Source of the DNA: Lytechinus pictus
Lineage: Eukaryota; Echinodermata; Echinoidea; Temnopleuroida; Toxopneustidae
Assembly (NCBI RefSeq): GCF_037042905.1
Contig: NC_087258.1
Span: forward strand, 11,397,501 to 11,461,500
Direction of reading: 5' to 3'
Length of the DNA: 64,000 bases
Each line of letters starts with the position of its first letter. The stretch's first letter is position 1. This document shows positions 22,301-35,600 of the stretch, piece after piece. Below the pieces are notes generated by a model. The model was given only the letters and a program-made list of their open reading frames with translations, was not told the DNA's origin and did no database searches. The translations under genes and the position numbers were made by a program.

Positions 22301-25300
22301 TATTATTACCCGGCTAAGCTAGGCTACCTATCAGGTGCACACAGCTTTTTTTTTGAATTACTTCCTGTCGGTACCCATGGTATACCCGATGGTATAACTT
22401 ATTAACCAAGGCCCCTATAATTATAAGTAGACGAACTCGAATTGAGACCATCTCTGCATGCATGACACTAAATTAGACCTAGTCACTATGATATTTGGGT
22501 ATTTGGGAAAAACGGTAATAAGACAAAATTGAGAGCAGGCCTATACAACGTGGGTCTAGTCATGATTTTGAATATGATTTTTATTAAGAGTTAGAGAATC
22601 TTTTTTTTATAGAACAATTGGATACAAACCTTCCGAAGTAGCTGTAGTACATTGCCTTTATCAAATCAATGAATAAGAGGATATAATGGGTGATAAGTGA
22701 TAAAAAGGAGGAAGGATTGTTCTGTTATTGCAACACCCATTTCAAGATAGATATGAAGTGATTCTTTCAGAGTGCAACAGGTCATCTAATTATTGGTCCC
22801 TAACCTTTTTATATCAGTACCATCTCTCTTTGCACTTTCTTTAGCTGGTGTCTGTTTTAGTCTACCTCGACTTTCGATTGTGTCTTTGTTTGTACTCTCT
22901 TTTCATTACAACTTACAAAGTTTGACCCAAAGTAATCAAACTTGAATAAATTATGTAAATCCTAAAGTGCCTCAAAAGGCGACCCTATAATTATACAGCC
23001 GAATCAGTAATGTAAATCTCCAGTATAATGCGTCAAGGGAATAAACATATACTAAAGGCGTTTTCAAAGAGAGTTTAAGTAGCTGGAAGCACCAATCAAA
23101 TAACCAGCCACATTAAATTCGTGTGAAATGAAATAACACACCCCTCAAGTAAGGAATATGGGGGACCATGAGGGTCAAAATTTACAAACTTGAAAACAGT
23201 AATCAAACAGCAATTTCGCACTTGGGATAAACTTGATACGGTGAATAATGCCGTGTCATTTAGGATCAAGTTCAGACATATCATTTTAAGGGAAGAAAAT
23301 AAACGAGAAAAATTATTGATAATTGTATAAATGTGATAAGCGACTGCCATCAATTTGATATGACACAAATGTTTTTGTGTGTGATTGCGTCACGAGGAAA
23401 GACGTCTGTATGCTATAAGCATAAAAACCAGGGAACCCCTATTCTTAAATCATGCGGGAGATGGGGGTCGGTACGTTCGAATCCCCCTCGTACCAAAAAG
23501 ATCTAATCTGTCATTGAATATTGTGGTCGTGGTTGATAAGTATCCATTTATGGGCTTTTATATATACCATTGCTTCCTTCATGTACTTAATGTTAATTAG
23601 GGTTTTTTAAATCCTCTGAATCGGAAGTCCTCAGGAGATGATTGTGACCAGGGCTCCCCTCATAATTTATGTCAAGATATATTATTTTCGCTTATCAATT
23701 GCAGATGCTGCATTCTGGAACAACCAAGCCCAGACAACACTCCGGAATGCCCTGAATCGCGAACAGAACCGAGGCATCGCGAAAAATGTCATCTTCTTCC
23801 TAGGAGACGGCATGGACATCACCTCCACGACCGCTGCCCGAATCCTTCGGGGTCAGCTGAATGGAGAGACTGGTGAGGAGGACTCCTTGGCATGGGATGA
23901 TTTTCCACACGTGGCCCTGTCGAAGGTGAGACAGCGCGGTCGAAGTACACCAAGGGGCAAACTTACCAAATTTGACGCGGTTTTTTTTTAAAGAGAATGT
24001 ATCGCTTGTTGCTTTGTCTGGCAGGCCTCGGGCAAACTTGAAAGTGAAGACCAAGAGCAATCTGTCTCCATAAATGTTAATAAACAGGACTACGTACATT
24101 TCAGAAAAAAACATGTCGGACAAAATATGTTTGATCTGACAGTTACCATGGTAACAGTGCTTCTGAGCTAATAAAAAATCACGACAAATTTTGATAAAAC
24201 ACACACAAGGGCTATTCACACAGGCGGCTGCGTTGAAGTTGCAAAAGCCCCGACCTTTCGTTGGAGAATGCGAACGCTTATTTACGACGTTAGTTGATTT
24301 TGGAAGAGACTTTTGGGCCCGTCGTCATGGTCGTAAAACTCTGTCCTGCAATGCAAATTGTGTGACATGAGATTTTTTTCTTTTCGCATCTTCAACGGAA
24401 ACATTCAACATGCGTTTCGTGTGCAAAATTCTGGTTGCTACTATGGTAACAGCGATATATCCGATCTAGGACGACTTTCCAAAGCCACATTTGGTTCCTC
24501 CCAGAGCTGGAGAGGCCGCCCGGGGGGCCCACTTCCATTGAAGAGTGGATACCAGGCGCGACCACGCGTAAAAAGGGAAAGAGTGGGCAAGTACGTTACG
24601 TATAAGCCTATGTAACGTTATAAGGGTGTCAAAAACGATGTTTAAAATACTGAAAAGGAGGATATGTTTTCAATACTTGTAGGGTTTCACAAGCTAAATA
24701 CTTGTTAAGAGATGCATTTTCATAATCTGGAAAAGCCTTGCTTCCCTTGTTTAGGGTGCTTTTCGAAACCGCATGGTCGTGCCTGGTATCCACTCATCAA
24801 TGGAAGTGGTCCCCCCCGGGAATTCGAATCTAATCCCCTATTTCTGGGGAAAGTAAAACATAATGCCCGTTACATTGTGTGCTAGAGGCATATCGTTTGT
24901 GTAGGAGTAAACAAAAGAAAAAACCCGTGTTCAGACGTATACATGCTGTGTACATAATCAACGCATGCGAAATGGTTTCGGCTGGAGAGGTGATTTGGCC
25001 CATTGAATCAATTGCCAGAGATCCACCAATAATCCACATTAAATGCAATATCGATTCGATGGACTGTAATGATCTATATCTAAGCCTTAATTCAGTACCT
25101 TTTCCTCACTCAATATGAACTCGATTTGTTTGAAAAACCACTTTCTTATCCATGTCATAATCTATTGTAGGTCCTGCATTTCGAATATCTCCAGCCATCA
25201 GTCGTAATGTACATGCATGTATGGTGCGGGTGTCGCGGGAAAGAATTTTGCACACGAAAAGCAGATCTGTAGGGCCTGTAACCCCCCTGTAACACAAAGC

Positions 25301-26604
25301 TTAGCATTGATTGTAGAGCAGTTTTCTACGTTTGATTCTATTGACTATAATGTACAATCAATCTTAAAAATCAAGTGTATGATTAAGCGTTAACTTTTGT
25401 GTTAGGGGACCCTAATATTAGCGTCCGTGAGGATTGCGAAAGGTGGCAAGCGATGGTTTTAATACGCGGCGGATGTATGTTTTATCACCTCTCATGCCCT
25501 TGGAACACGTATTCATTCACCTCTGCGTCGCTGATTGCCCCGTACGCGTCGCCGAACGAAAACACACGAAAGCGAACATGAATGTTCTATACGAGCACTC
25601 GCAATGTATAACAATCATATTGCAGTATGGAACCTATGCTGCTTAGTCAGAAAAAAAAGAAAACCACCAAGAAGGAGTACGGTAGCGTATATGCGCAGAT
25701 GCATGGCCCCATATTGTGTCATGGAGTACTTTACCAGTAGCTTCAAGATCGTGCATGCGGCAGCATACAACGAGCTCCATCCAGCTTTTTGATGTCGATG
25801 GGTAACTGCAGGTCACACGGGCCTAACTACAACTGGCAGGCCAAAGATATTCATTCGAGCCAACCCATTGCTCAATTTTGAAATTTGATATTGCTGATTG
25901 ACAAAAATGAATGAATATGATTGACAATCTAACACTGATTCTAGGGAGGGTACCTACTGAACTTCCTTTTTCCAAATTGGAAAGATATATCACAACTTTG
26001 GAACTATTTTTTTACTGGCGGAAGAATTAGGGCCATTTTACTCTCTCAAGTGATGAATTTGATCCTGTCAGGTGTAGTCTTCATAAATGCCGATTTATTT
26101 TAAAAATGAGCCGGTCGAGGTACCCTTTTCTGGTCAGATATGGAATCTCAGACATATATCCTGTCCACTGGTAGTAAACATTCAACCCTCGAATTTCCTC
26201 CTTATTTTTAATGATTTTTTTTTAAGTGCCACTTTAACACACGAGTCTATGGGAAATGAATTAGGCCTGTGTATGATACCTATAATGACCTTGACTATAG
26301 CCTACAAGGGGAATTCCCTAGTGGATGAAATACCTGCCCAAACTCTTCAGTAGCAAATTATTTGCACTAGTATACATGTTTCAATCATCATGAGGTCCAA
26401 AAACTGACTTAATGGCTATATGCAAGGCTGTATAGGGGGTATATCAGGTAATGAATTGTGATTAGTACCTTTGTGTTTGTATACCTAGGCTAGGCTGTGT
26501 AACTTGGGCTAACGTAGTCTCTGTGTTGCATGTTTTCGTGTGTTTTCGTATACCAACGAGCGCTGCTGTTATCGTGTATAGCACCACTAGCGTACCTACG
26601 GAGA

Positions 26605-26640
<36 letters not shown>

Positions 26641-29600
26641 TGTCAATTTTTTCCTGGAACGAAATCTTTTATTTGTGATCGAAGACCTTTTTTTTTTTTT
26701 TTTTTTTTTTTTTGTCGCTTGTCAAATTTTTGGGCGGGCGGTTTTGCCCCCCCGTGGAAAATCCTAGGTACGCCACTGATAGCACCCATTACAGGTTACA
26801 CTAAACATTAGATAAGCCTTGATCAATTGCAATTGGGAAAATGGCTCGTGGGAAAGGGATGGAGAAGAGAGAACTTTAGAATTTGACTGAAGAGTGGTGG
26901 ATTCAAGAAAGAGGGGGGGGGGGGGGTAGAGTAAGCAGAGTAAGTATGTCTGGGGAGGGGGTGGCTGAGAAGGAGTGCTACTGCTATCTTGTTCTAACTT
27001 TTACTTATTTCTAGCCAGACTAGCCCCCATCCCTTTAGAATACAAGCCATCTAACCCCCCTCTCTCCCCCTCTCTCTCTTACACCCCTTGTCATAGGAAG
27101 ATGTGAATGTATAGTATGCTTGTATATTAATTCTCATTTCTTTTTATTGTTATCTCATTTAACTCATGTAAATCTGGTATTTATATTGTGGGCAGTTCTT
27201 GCATCCAGATATGCACACTATGCATATCTACAATTTTGCATTATAGGATTTTGGGCCCTACATTGCATCCATTCATTGTTGAACTACATATATAGGCAGG
27301 TATAGGATGTGTGTAAATCCATAGGGCACTAGACATACAGGAGTAACATTAAAATTGTTCATTACATAACACATATGTATACACAACAAAAAAAGTAAGT
27401 CCCCCCTTAAACAAACATCAATAATTTCCGAACCAATGCGATTTTTAAATATATTTTTACATGAGCGTGTAGGTAATTTTATAAGCTATCGTCTGAGTAA
27501 ATGTTATGGACGTATTTTACGTCATGCTTCAGTGAGCACCGTCAAAAGGCAAAAATGTCACTTTTCAAAAGTCACAAGCCAAATATCATTACTTTGATTC
27601 CATTTTATTGGAACTAATTCCACATTCTCATCATGAAAAATAGTCAGAAGGCTTGTAAAAGGTACTTTCTAAAAGACGATACAACTTTTTTGGCTAAATT
27701 TTACGGTTGAATAAACACAAGTCCAAATTTGCTATAATTGGATTTTGTACACATTTCTATCAATAAAAATGATAGAATATGATGACAGTTATTTTTGGGA
27801 AGAGTATCTTCAACAATATTCATCGTTTCACGGTTCAATGAACATTTATTGAAAACAAAAAATACGATTTACAAATATCATAGGCATGTATTGTTTCATT
27901 TTGGTAACTGAAAATGATCTTTTCTCAACTTTTTTGTTATTTTCATGACCAATTAACATGCTTCAATGATTCAAGGGCGTTTAATTACACATTCACGCTT
28001 GGATGAACATGTGGAATGTGATTAGCTCTTTTTTACGTTATTGGAAAAAATGCAATTTGTAACTATGGATATCTGTCACAAACCTCCTTGCATAGTTCAT
28101 TTGATTTGATTTTTATGAAAATCCCGATGTTTAATGCATCAGTGAGCACACAATATTCGAAAATTATGCAAATGAGAAGAAAGTTCAATGCCTTGGCCCC
28201 ACTCTGTGCCGTATTGAAACGTTATTTTGGTGTGCGCGCCTTTTGGATAGTGTTACTCTGAAGCCATGTGCGAAGTTTCATGATATAACTGAAACAAACC
28301 CTCATTTTATTTTTGTTAAAAATTTGACTTCCTCTCTCATAGACTTGTGTACACTATCAACCGCGTAGCCAGGATTTCATTTTGGAGGGGGCGGTAAATG
28401 CACCATGAAAAGGGTCCCGCCGAGAAAAGGGTATTCTCAAAGATATATTGAATACTTCCCTTGGAAAGATCAGATTTGATTACAAACAATTTAGCGACAG
28501 TGCATATCTTTAACTCGCAAAACAGAGGAGAAGAAGTCTATATGCCGGGAGGAAGATATTCCTCCCCGCGCAGAGCAATGAAACTCTGACATTTCAAAGG
28601 GCGGACGTTTCATCAAATGCAGATATCTCAAATACCCCATCGGCTCTAATTCAATTGATTTTCTAAGATTATTGAACTTCATTACAAGGAAAATAGTGCG
28701 CAAAAAGTTGAAACTTCTGTAATTTATTGAAATTATATAAAAAAAGGATGCCTAATTTCTTTGACTTATCCTGAAGCGCTTCATTTTGAATTATAAAGAA
28801 AATTAAGTGTCATTCAAAATTTCAAACTGAGTGCGCAAAACAGGACAGGGGATGAATGTGCAGGAAAATGACATGAAATTTAATAGAATTTGATTAAAAA
28901 TTTTGTACTTTTTTATTTAATACGACACGAATTTTATACCTTCCTCTTTTAAAATTAGGAACCTGTTTGGTTTATTTATGGTTGTTTAGTTATGAGCTGA
29001 AAAGCGGGAGAAGTTGACTTTATGGAGGTGACGGCAGAAATTTATATAAAAATTCTACCCGCCCGGAGCCGACCCGACCAGAAGTTGCGCAATCAATTAA
29101 AAAAAAGATAACTTCATATAGTTCGGCCTAACCTTACTCTAATTCCATGCCCTAATGCATACAATTGATCTTTAACTGACAAGAAACACATATAGCTGAG
29201 GTGGAAAAACAGGGTTAGAGAAAGGGTGGGGGAAACAATGGAAAACTTCAATATTGTCATTTAACCGCGCACAGCGCGGAAGCAAAATTCACATATAAAT
29301 TTAGAGCAAGAGTGAAGGAATTTCTCTTTTGAGAAAATAATAAAGAATAAAAAGAAAAAAAAACACAAAGCTACAAAATTCACATATAAATTTAGAGCAA
29401 GAGTGAAGGAATTTCTCTTTTTGTTGAGAAAAAAATAAAGAATAAAAAGAAAAAAAAACACAAAGCTACCTTTCTTCCCTTTCCTCCCTTCCCTTTTTCC
29501 TTTCTCCTCTCTTTTTTCCCTTCTCTTTTTTTTTCTTTTTGGGGACGTTTTGGGGGGGGCGACCGCCCCCACCGCCCCCCCCTGGCTACGCGCCTGTACA

Positions 29601-32600
29601 CTATGGGTGCATATGTTTAAGAATAAGTAACCCCTTATGCAATATGTTGGAACTTTTTTTCAAGGCTGTCTTTAGCAATGTCATTTGGCAGTAATGTTTA
29701 TCAACCTATGGGCAGAATTCTGTGCAAAAATGAAATCGATTTGTTTATGGATGAGTGAGCACGCATCAAAGTGGGAAAATTGGTATTTTCAATGTCACAG
29801 ACTCATTTTAAAGGGTAATAAAGTAAATATTGGGGGAAAATTCGGTTTAAATGTGACTTTAATTGCTGTTGTTTTTATCATCCATCATTTCTTTCACCTC
29901 ACACTTTCCGAACTTTTAAAATTTTCATGGTTGAGCGAGCACATTCGAAATCTTAGGAATGAAAACTCTTTATACTGCATAAATGTATTCTTTTCCTTAC
30001 AATTTCTCATGATCAGTTTAATTCATGGACAAATTAGTGGTGGATCCAGAATTTTAAAATGGGGGAGGGGCCTATAATCGGGGGAGACATCAACATTTTC
30101 AAATTTTAACATGATCTAACAAGTTGTAGATACTACCATAAACCCCTATGATGATACGTCACAATACAGGGGCCGCGGAACGGTTTTCAAAGTGGGGGGG
30201 GGGGGCTGACCATGCAATAAATCACAATCGTGTGGTCATTTTTACATTTTTGTACATGCTTTTGGAAAAAGTGGGGGGGGGGGGTGGCTGAAGCTCCCCA
30301 GCCCCCCCCGCTTCCGCGGCCCCTGCAATACATTGTGCTCGCTCAACCATGAACATACGATATCAAAATTGTGTGTGGAGTGGCTAAATGATGGATAGTA
30401 AATCAGCATAACACCATAAAATTCACCTAAAATCAACTTTTGCCCAACTTTGTATTTGCACAATCTGAAAAACGACTCTTGTGACTTTCAAAAATTGTCA
30501 TTTTTAATTCAATCTTTAATTACTCATGCATGATTCAAGCGATCAATCTCATTTTTCACCAGGAGTTGCTTAATGAGTGTTGAAAACCACGAAATATCAT
30601 ATCTCAAAATAATTCCGTTCAAAAGTTACAGCAATTTGATTTAGGGGGGACTTACTTTTTTTGTTGTGTATATATTTCATGCATTTCTTTGTGATAAAGT
30701 GAGTGTACAGATGTTAAAGAAAAGACAGGAAGGTAATTTAAAAATAAACCTTCATGTGCCAAATAATAATAAAGGTCATACGGGCCTAACTACAACTGGC
30801 AGGCCAAAGATATTCATTCGAGCCAACCCATTGCTCAATTTTGAAATTTGATATTGCTGATTGACAAAAATGAATGAATATGATTGACAATCTAACACTG
30901 ATTCTAGGGAGGGTACCTACTGAACTTCCTTTTTCCAAATTGGAAAGATATATCACAACTTTGGAACTATTTTTTTACTGGCGGAAGAATTAGGGCCATT
31001 TTACTCTCTCAAGTGATGAATTTGATCCTGTCAGGTGTAGTCTTCATAAATGCCGATTTATTTTAAAAATGAGCCGGTCGAGGTACCCTTTTCTGGTCAG
31101 ATATGGAATCTCAGACATATATCCTGTCCACTGGTAGTAAACATTCAACCCTCGAATTTTCTCCATATTTTTAATGAATTTTTTTAAGTGCCACTTTAAC
31201 ACACGAATCTATGGGAAATGAATTAGGCCTGTGATACCTGCACTATTGATTCACTGTTAACGTCATTTAACTCCTTCCTTAAACTCGGCCAGACATACAA
31301 TACGGATCAACAGATTGCGGACTCGGCCGGGACTGCGACTGCGTTCTTGTGCGGCGTGAAGGCTAAAGCCGGAACAGTTGGAATCGATGACGGGGCCGAA
31401 AGGGGAAGTTGTGCGTCTGTTGCCGGAAGCGAAGTGGAGTCGGTTTTAGTCCAGGCGAGCCGAGCAGGTACAAAATATATCAAAGATGTTACTGCATGAA
31501 TATTATGTTTCCGTTCATTGTTTTTGTTCATTTTGTTATATTTCTCTCTGAATATCGAGTGACCCAGTAGGCCTATCGATGAACACAATTTAGCACATTT
31601 TTTTCCCAAGAAGCATTAGGTGTATAGAGATTTTTGATAATAATATGTAAAATGTAAAGGTATATATTAACAATCGTGTGTCGTATTTTCATTCATATTC
31701 ATTTAAAGGTGCACGATTCCCGTATTCAGAGGGCGCTGTTGGACATACGTACGCGCTGCGGACGGTGCCGTCGTGCCAGCTGCCCATTGACACCAACTTT
31801 ACACGATGCGTACGCAGATGCCATTTTCCGATTACCCATGCTCTGATGATTCTCAGATCGCGTACGCTTCGGCTGTTTGAAGATCTTAGCAGGTTGGCTC
31901 CGCATCCTTTTGCCGCATAATGTGAGGTCATCAGATGTTTGTGCCAATTATGCCGATGCAGCCAAAATCAGCGTAGCGTGTACGCCTTGTGTGTGCACGT
32001 GCTGCATGACTCGCTGATGTTTAACAGCTGCACACAAATGAAGATGGCGGCGAGTACAAAACTGTCCAACCGCGCCGGAGGAGGGGGGGGGGGATCATGC
32101 ACCTTTAAATGCGTTGCAGTTTTCTCAAAAGTTGTTTTTAGGGGGCGTCAGGTTACGACCCAAATGTGATCTCATTTCTTACATGAATAATAATGTATCT
32201 AGAGTTATCAATTATCAAACGATATTTAAAAGGTTGATTTACTCTGTGACGAAATCACTATTTATTAATTACATTACCGTCTTCATGTTATTTAAAAGGC
32301 AAAGCTACAGGCTTAATCAGCACTGCTCGCATAACCCATGCGACCCCAGCGGCCGCGTACGCTCACTCACCGGATAGAAACTGGGAGAATGATGGACAGG
32401 TGCCCGATGAGGAGGCTCATGATGGCTGTATCGACATCGCTAGGCAGCTAGTTGAGGAAAACAACTTTATTAATGTAAGAAGACTGAGATTTTTTCCCAA
32501 GTAGATTATTCCCCCAAATCAAGCAGGAGCATCATTGGAATGGGATCTACAGGTCGTAATCACCAACTATAGGATATAACAATAACAATTTATTATAATA

Positions 32601-35600
32601 ATTGTACACTTACGTTGCACAATTTCTATATGTATTACTGCGCATTAAAAATAATATTATCATTATTACCCCGGCAATAGCCGTGCTGCCTACAGGCGCT
32701 CTGGCATTCGAGGAATTTCTTCCTGCCGGGTACCCATTCACCTCACCTGGGTTGAGTGCAGCATAATGTGGGTAACTTTCTTGCTGAAGGAAAACACATC
32801 AAATAGACCTATGGTGTTTGTTATTATTTTTCTTTTCTTTTATTATTTATATTGCAATGAATCTATTGAAATGATGATTGCTGATGGATCCATGGTATAT
32901 GTTGTTTCGCCAAATTAACTGTTGCCAGTTTCAGTTGTATACTTTTAATTCATATGTTTCTTTTTATATTCTTATACTGACCTGGATGGAGGTAAAGGGG
33001 TGCTGGAAGGAAGACCTGTGGGTCATGGTAATTTAGTTAACCTTTTCCTAACCCAGGCAGCCCCTTCATCTCTATTCCAGGTCCTTTGTACTATGTCACG
33101 TATGTCCTATTGTTTATGTAATTTGTATTGTACTGTAATTTATGTATTTTGAAATGCCGAATAAATAATAATAATAATAAAATCTTTATTCAGAATTCCC
33201 CATTAAGAAAAGTGATACTTAACACTATGATTCATAATAACAATTCAAATATTAAACTGGCCCGTATCAAAGCTGGATTTGTTATATGTAGGGCAACTTG
33301 TCAAAAGTCTGTGCTTCATCATCTTCATGATCTTGCTGGAATCGGGCTTTGTTTGGTCGAATCCGTCTTTTCGTAGTGGCTTGAAATTTCCCGAATCCCC
33401 CATTATTTTGGCCATAATGAAATGTGATGATCGGTGAGGATTGGCAATAAAAAGCTACTTGGCGGATTCCTGCAGGAAAGTTGCAGGTACCTGTTAATAA
33501 TAATTCATTCAACTGCAGAGGCGTTTTAGGAGCCTTAAACTGTTAAAATAGAAAGTGTAAAACATCATCTCTCTAGCGTCCCTCCAAAATATCATTGTAT
33601 AATCCGCTTAGACCAAACATTGTTATAAACAAAGAAAAGACTTTCACCCATCAATAAAAAGTAAATTGTTAAGAAATTGCATTTACAGAAAAGGTTTTGT
33701 CGATAATCGTCGTTTTTGTAAAGTATTGAATCATAAACCTGTATCGGTCATTTTATATTCATTGTTATTTCCCAATATTCAGGTCATTCTTGGAGGTGGT
33801 CGGAGAAATTTCCTTCCCAACACAACCCTTGACCCCGAGTACGCTGCCGAGAACACCACAGGCTCCCGAACAGACGGTCGCAATTTGATCGATCAATGGC
33901 TATCAGATAAATTTTTGTTCTCGTCCCAGTACGTGTGGAATAAAACTGCTCTTGAACAAGTCGATCTTTCATCCACCGAGTTTCTCTTAGGTGAGAATTA
34001 AATTGACATGCAAAACAACATATTTTGAGCTTTTAAGATTATTTATGATCAACAAGAGCAAGAATAAGACATTAGACTGTCTGCAGGGGCCGCGGCAGCG
34101 GGGGGAGGTTGTGGGGGCTGGGGGGGGGGGGGGCTTCAGCCCCCACTTTTTTCCAAAACCGTGTACAAAAACGTAAAAATGACCATATGATTGTGATTTT
34201 TTGCATGGTCAGCCCCCCACTTTGAAAACCGTTCCGCGGCCCCTGGTCTGGTCACAAAACTACGGTTAATCTAAGTGACGGTTGACGAAACGGCAATCGG
34301 ACCAAAATTTTGTTACCAAATGTATGGGTTTAGAGTCATGACTGTGTCAACACGAAATTAGAAAATCTGCATGGTTGAGCAAGAGGAAACAAGCCGTTCT
34401 TTTCACAGAACCAGTGTACTTTTATCTGAATAATATGCCATGAAAACTGCAGTAACGTCCCCAGTGGGGGCATTCAGTTTGAATTACATTTTTTGAATTA
34501 CATCTGTTAATTATTTGTAGGTCTGTTCGAACCGAGCCATATGCAGTTCGAGACTGACAGATTGAATGACACTGCTGGTGAGCCCTCTATCGCCGAGATG
34601 ACGGAACTTGCGATCAACATGTTGAGCAACGATGAAGACGGATACTTCCTTATGGTAGAAAGTAAGTCGGAGCGATTACAACTAACCGGTTTGCACGAGA
34701 CCAATCGAACCGAATTTATCCGCGAGACTTGATATTTCGGTATTTCATCCTGTTCTTGAGTATTATGAACTTTAAGTTACATGATGATAAATATGATGCA
34801 TAGCCTTGTTCCCTTCACCGAACAAAGGCTATTTTGTCGGTAATACCTTGGTCACATTTGCTCTACGGCGGCCGTACGGCAAGTCGAAAACAGCCGTTTT
34901 AACATTTGTTCTATACCAGCTACATAATTATAGGTGGTTTGAATAAAAATGAATAAAACGGATGTTTTCGACTCGCCGTACGGCCGCCGTAGGTCATATG
35001 TGACCGAGGTATTAACGTAATGAATACTATTATTATTATTTACTTATTTGACCAAATCATGATACAAACATAAATTACTTTTATACATAGCAAAAGCAAA
35101 CAACACAGAATGGAGCGCAGTGCTACATGCTGGCCAGGGGGTGATAAAAGCATAATAAAAAGCTGTCACTCGGAAGCAAATCACCCCACATGTAGTATTG
35201 CGTACAAATATCAACTTACAACACATACGAACTATAAAAAAAATCTAGCTCAGTGTTTAGTGAAATTTCAAAAAAAAACTATAAAAGAATATCGGAAATG
35301 CATAAACAGATTGTTTTAAATTTTACTTGAGAATGATTGAAAAGTAATAGTTACAAAGGTGGTGTACTGGTCATTAATAAAAAATACAGACTGGTGAAAT
35401 AAATAAAAATGATGTGAGTATTGTGTTGTCTGTTCTACAGGCGGCGGAGAGAGGCACCATCGTTGCTTTATGCGTGGAAGGGGTGTTTATCATGTTTATA
35501 CAGTATGGATCAATTGAATCATCAAAATTTTAGTAGGTCTAATTTAGCCTTCTCGCCGAACGCCCCTGCTTGGTCTGTAACATTAAACATCTATAGGGCC

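Larger units (their letters stand above)
18416..23704. other. Alkaline phosphatase intron 1 (5.3 kb)
   Basis: It contains a hairpin repeat, two tRNA-derived SINEs, a tandem duplication and other repeat fragments listed separately. G-rich hairpin sequence is at about 20040-20190 (GCGTCAGCGCAGAGGA against TCCTCTGCGCTGAAG). A CAGTGGCGTAATGAGCCC hAT-like end, minus strand, is at about 22095-22111. Isolated tRNA B-box-like sequences are near 21850 and 23475. Confidence 0.7.
27382..30668. mobile_element. TA-flanked DNA element, 3.29 kb, 26-bp perfect TIRs
   Basis: CACAACAAAAAAAGTAAGTC followed by CCCCCT at the left is perfectly inverted at the right. TA flanks both sides (27380-27381, 30669-30670), as in Tc1/mariner-like insertion. 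No transposase frame remains. Two later insertions lie inside: an hAT-like element at 28358-29596 and an M1 MITE at 30167-30325. Without them the element would be about 1.9 kb. GAGTGAGCAC / GAGCGAGCAC motifs recur in the interior. Confidence 0.85.

Noticed and set aside
31678..31947. Overlapping open frames on both strands near 31.7-31.9 kb
   Set aside because: They lie inside a TTAA-flanked, CpG-rich palindromic MITE in an alkaline phosphatase intron.
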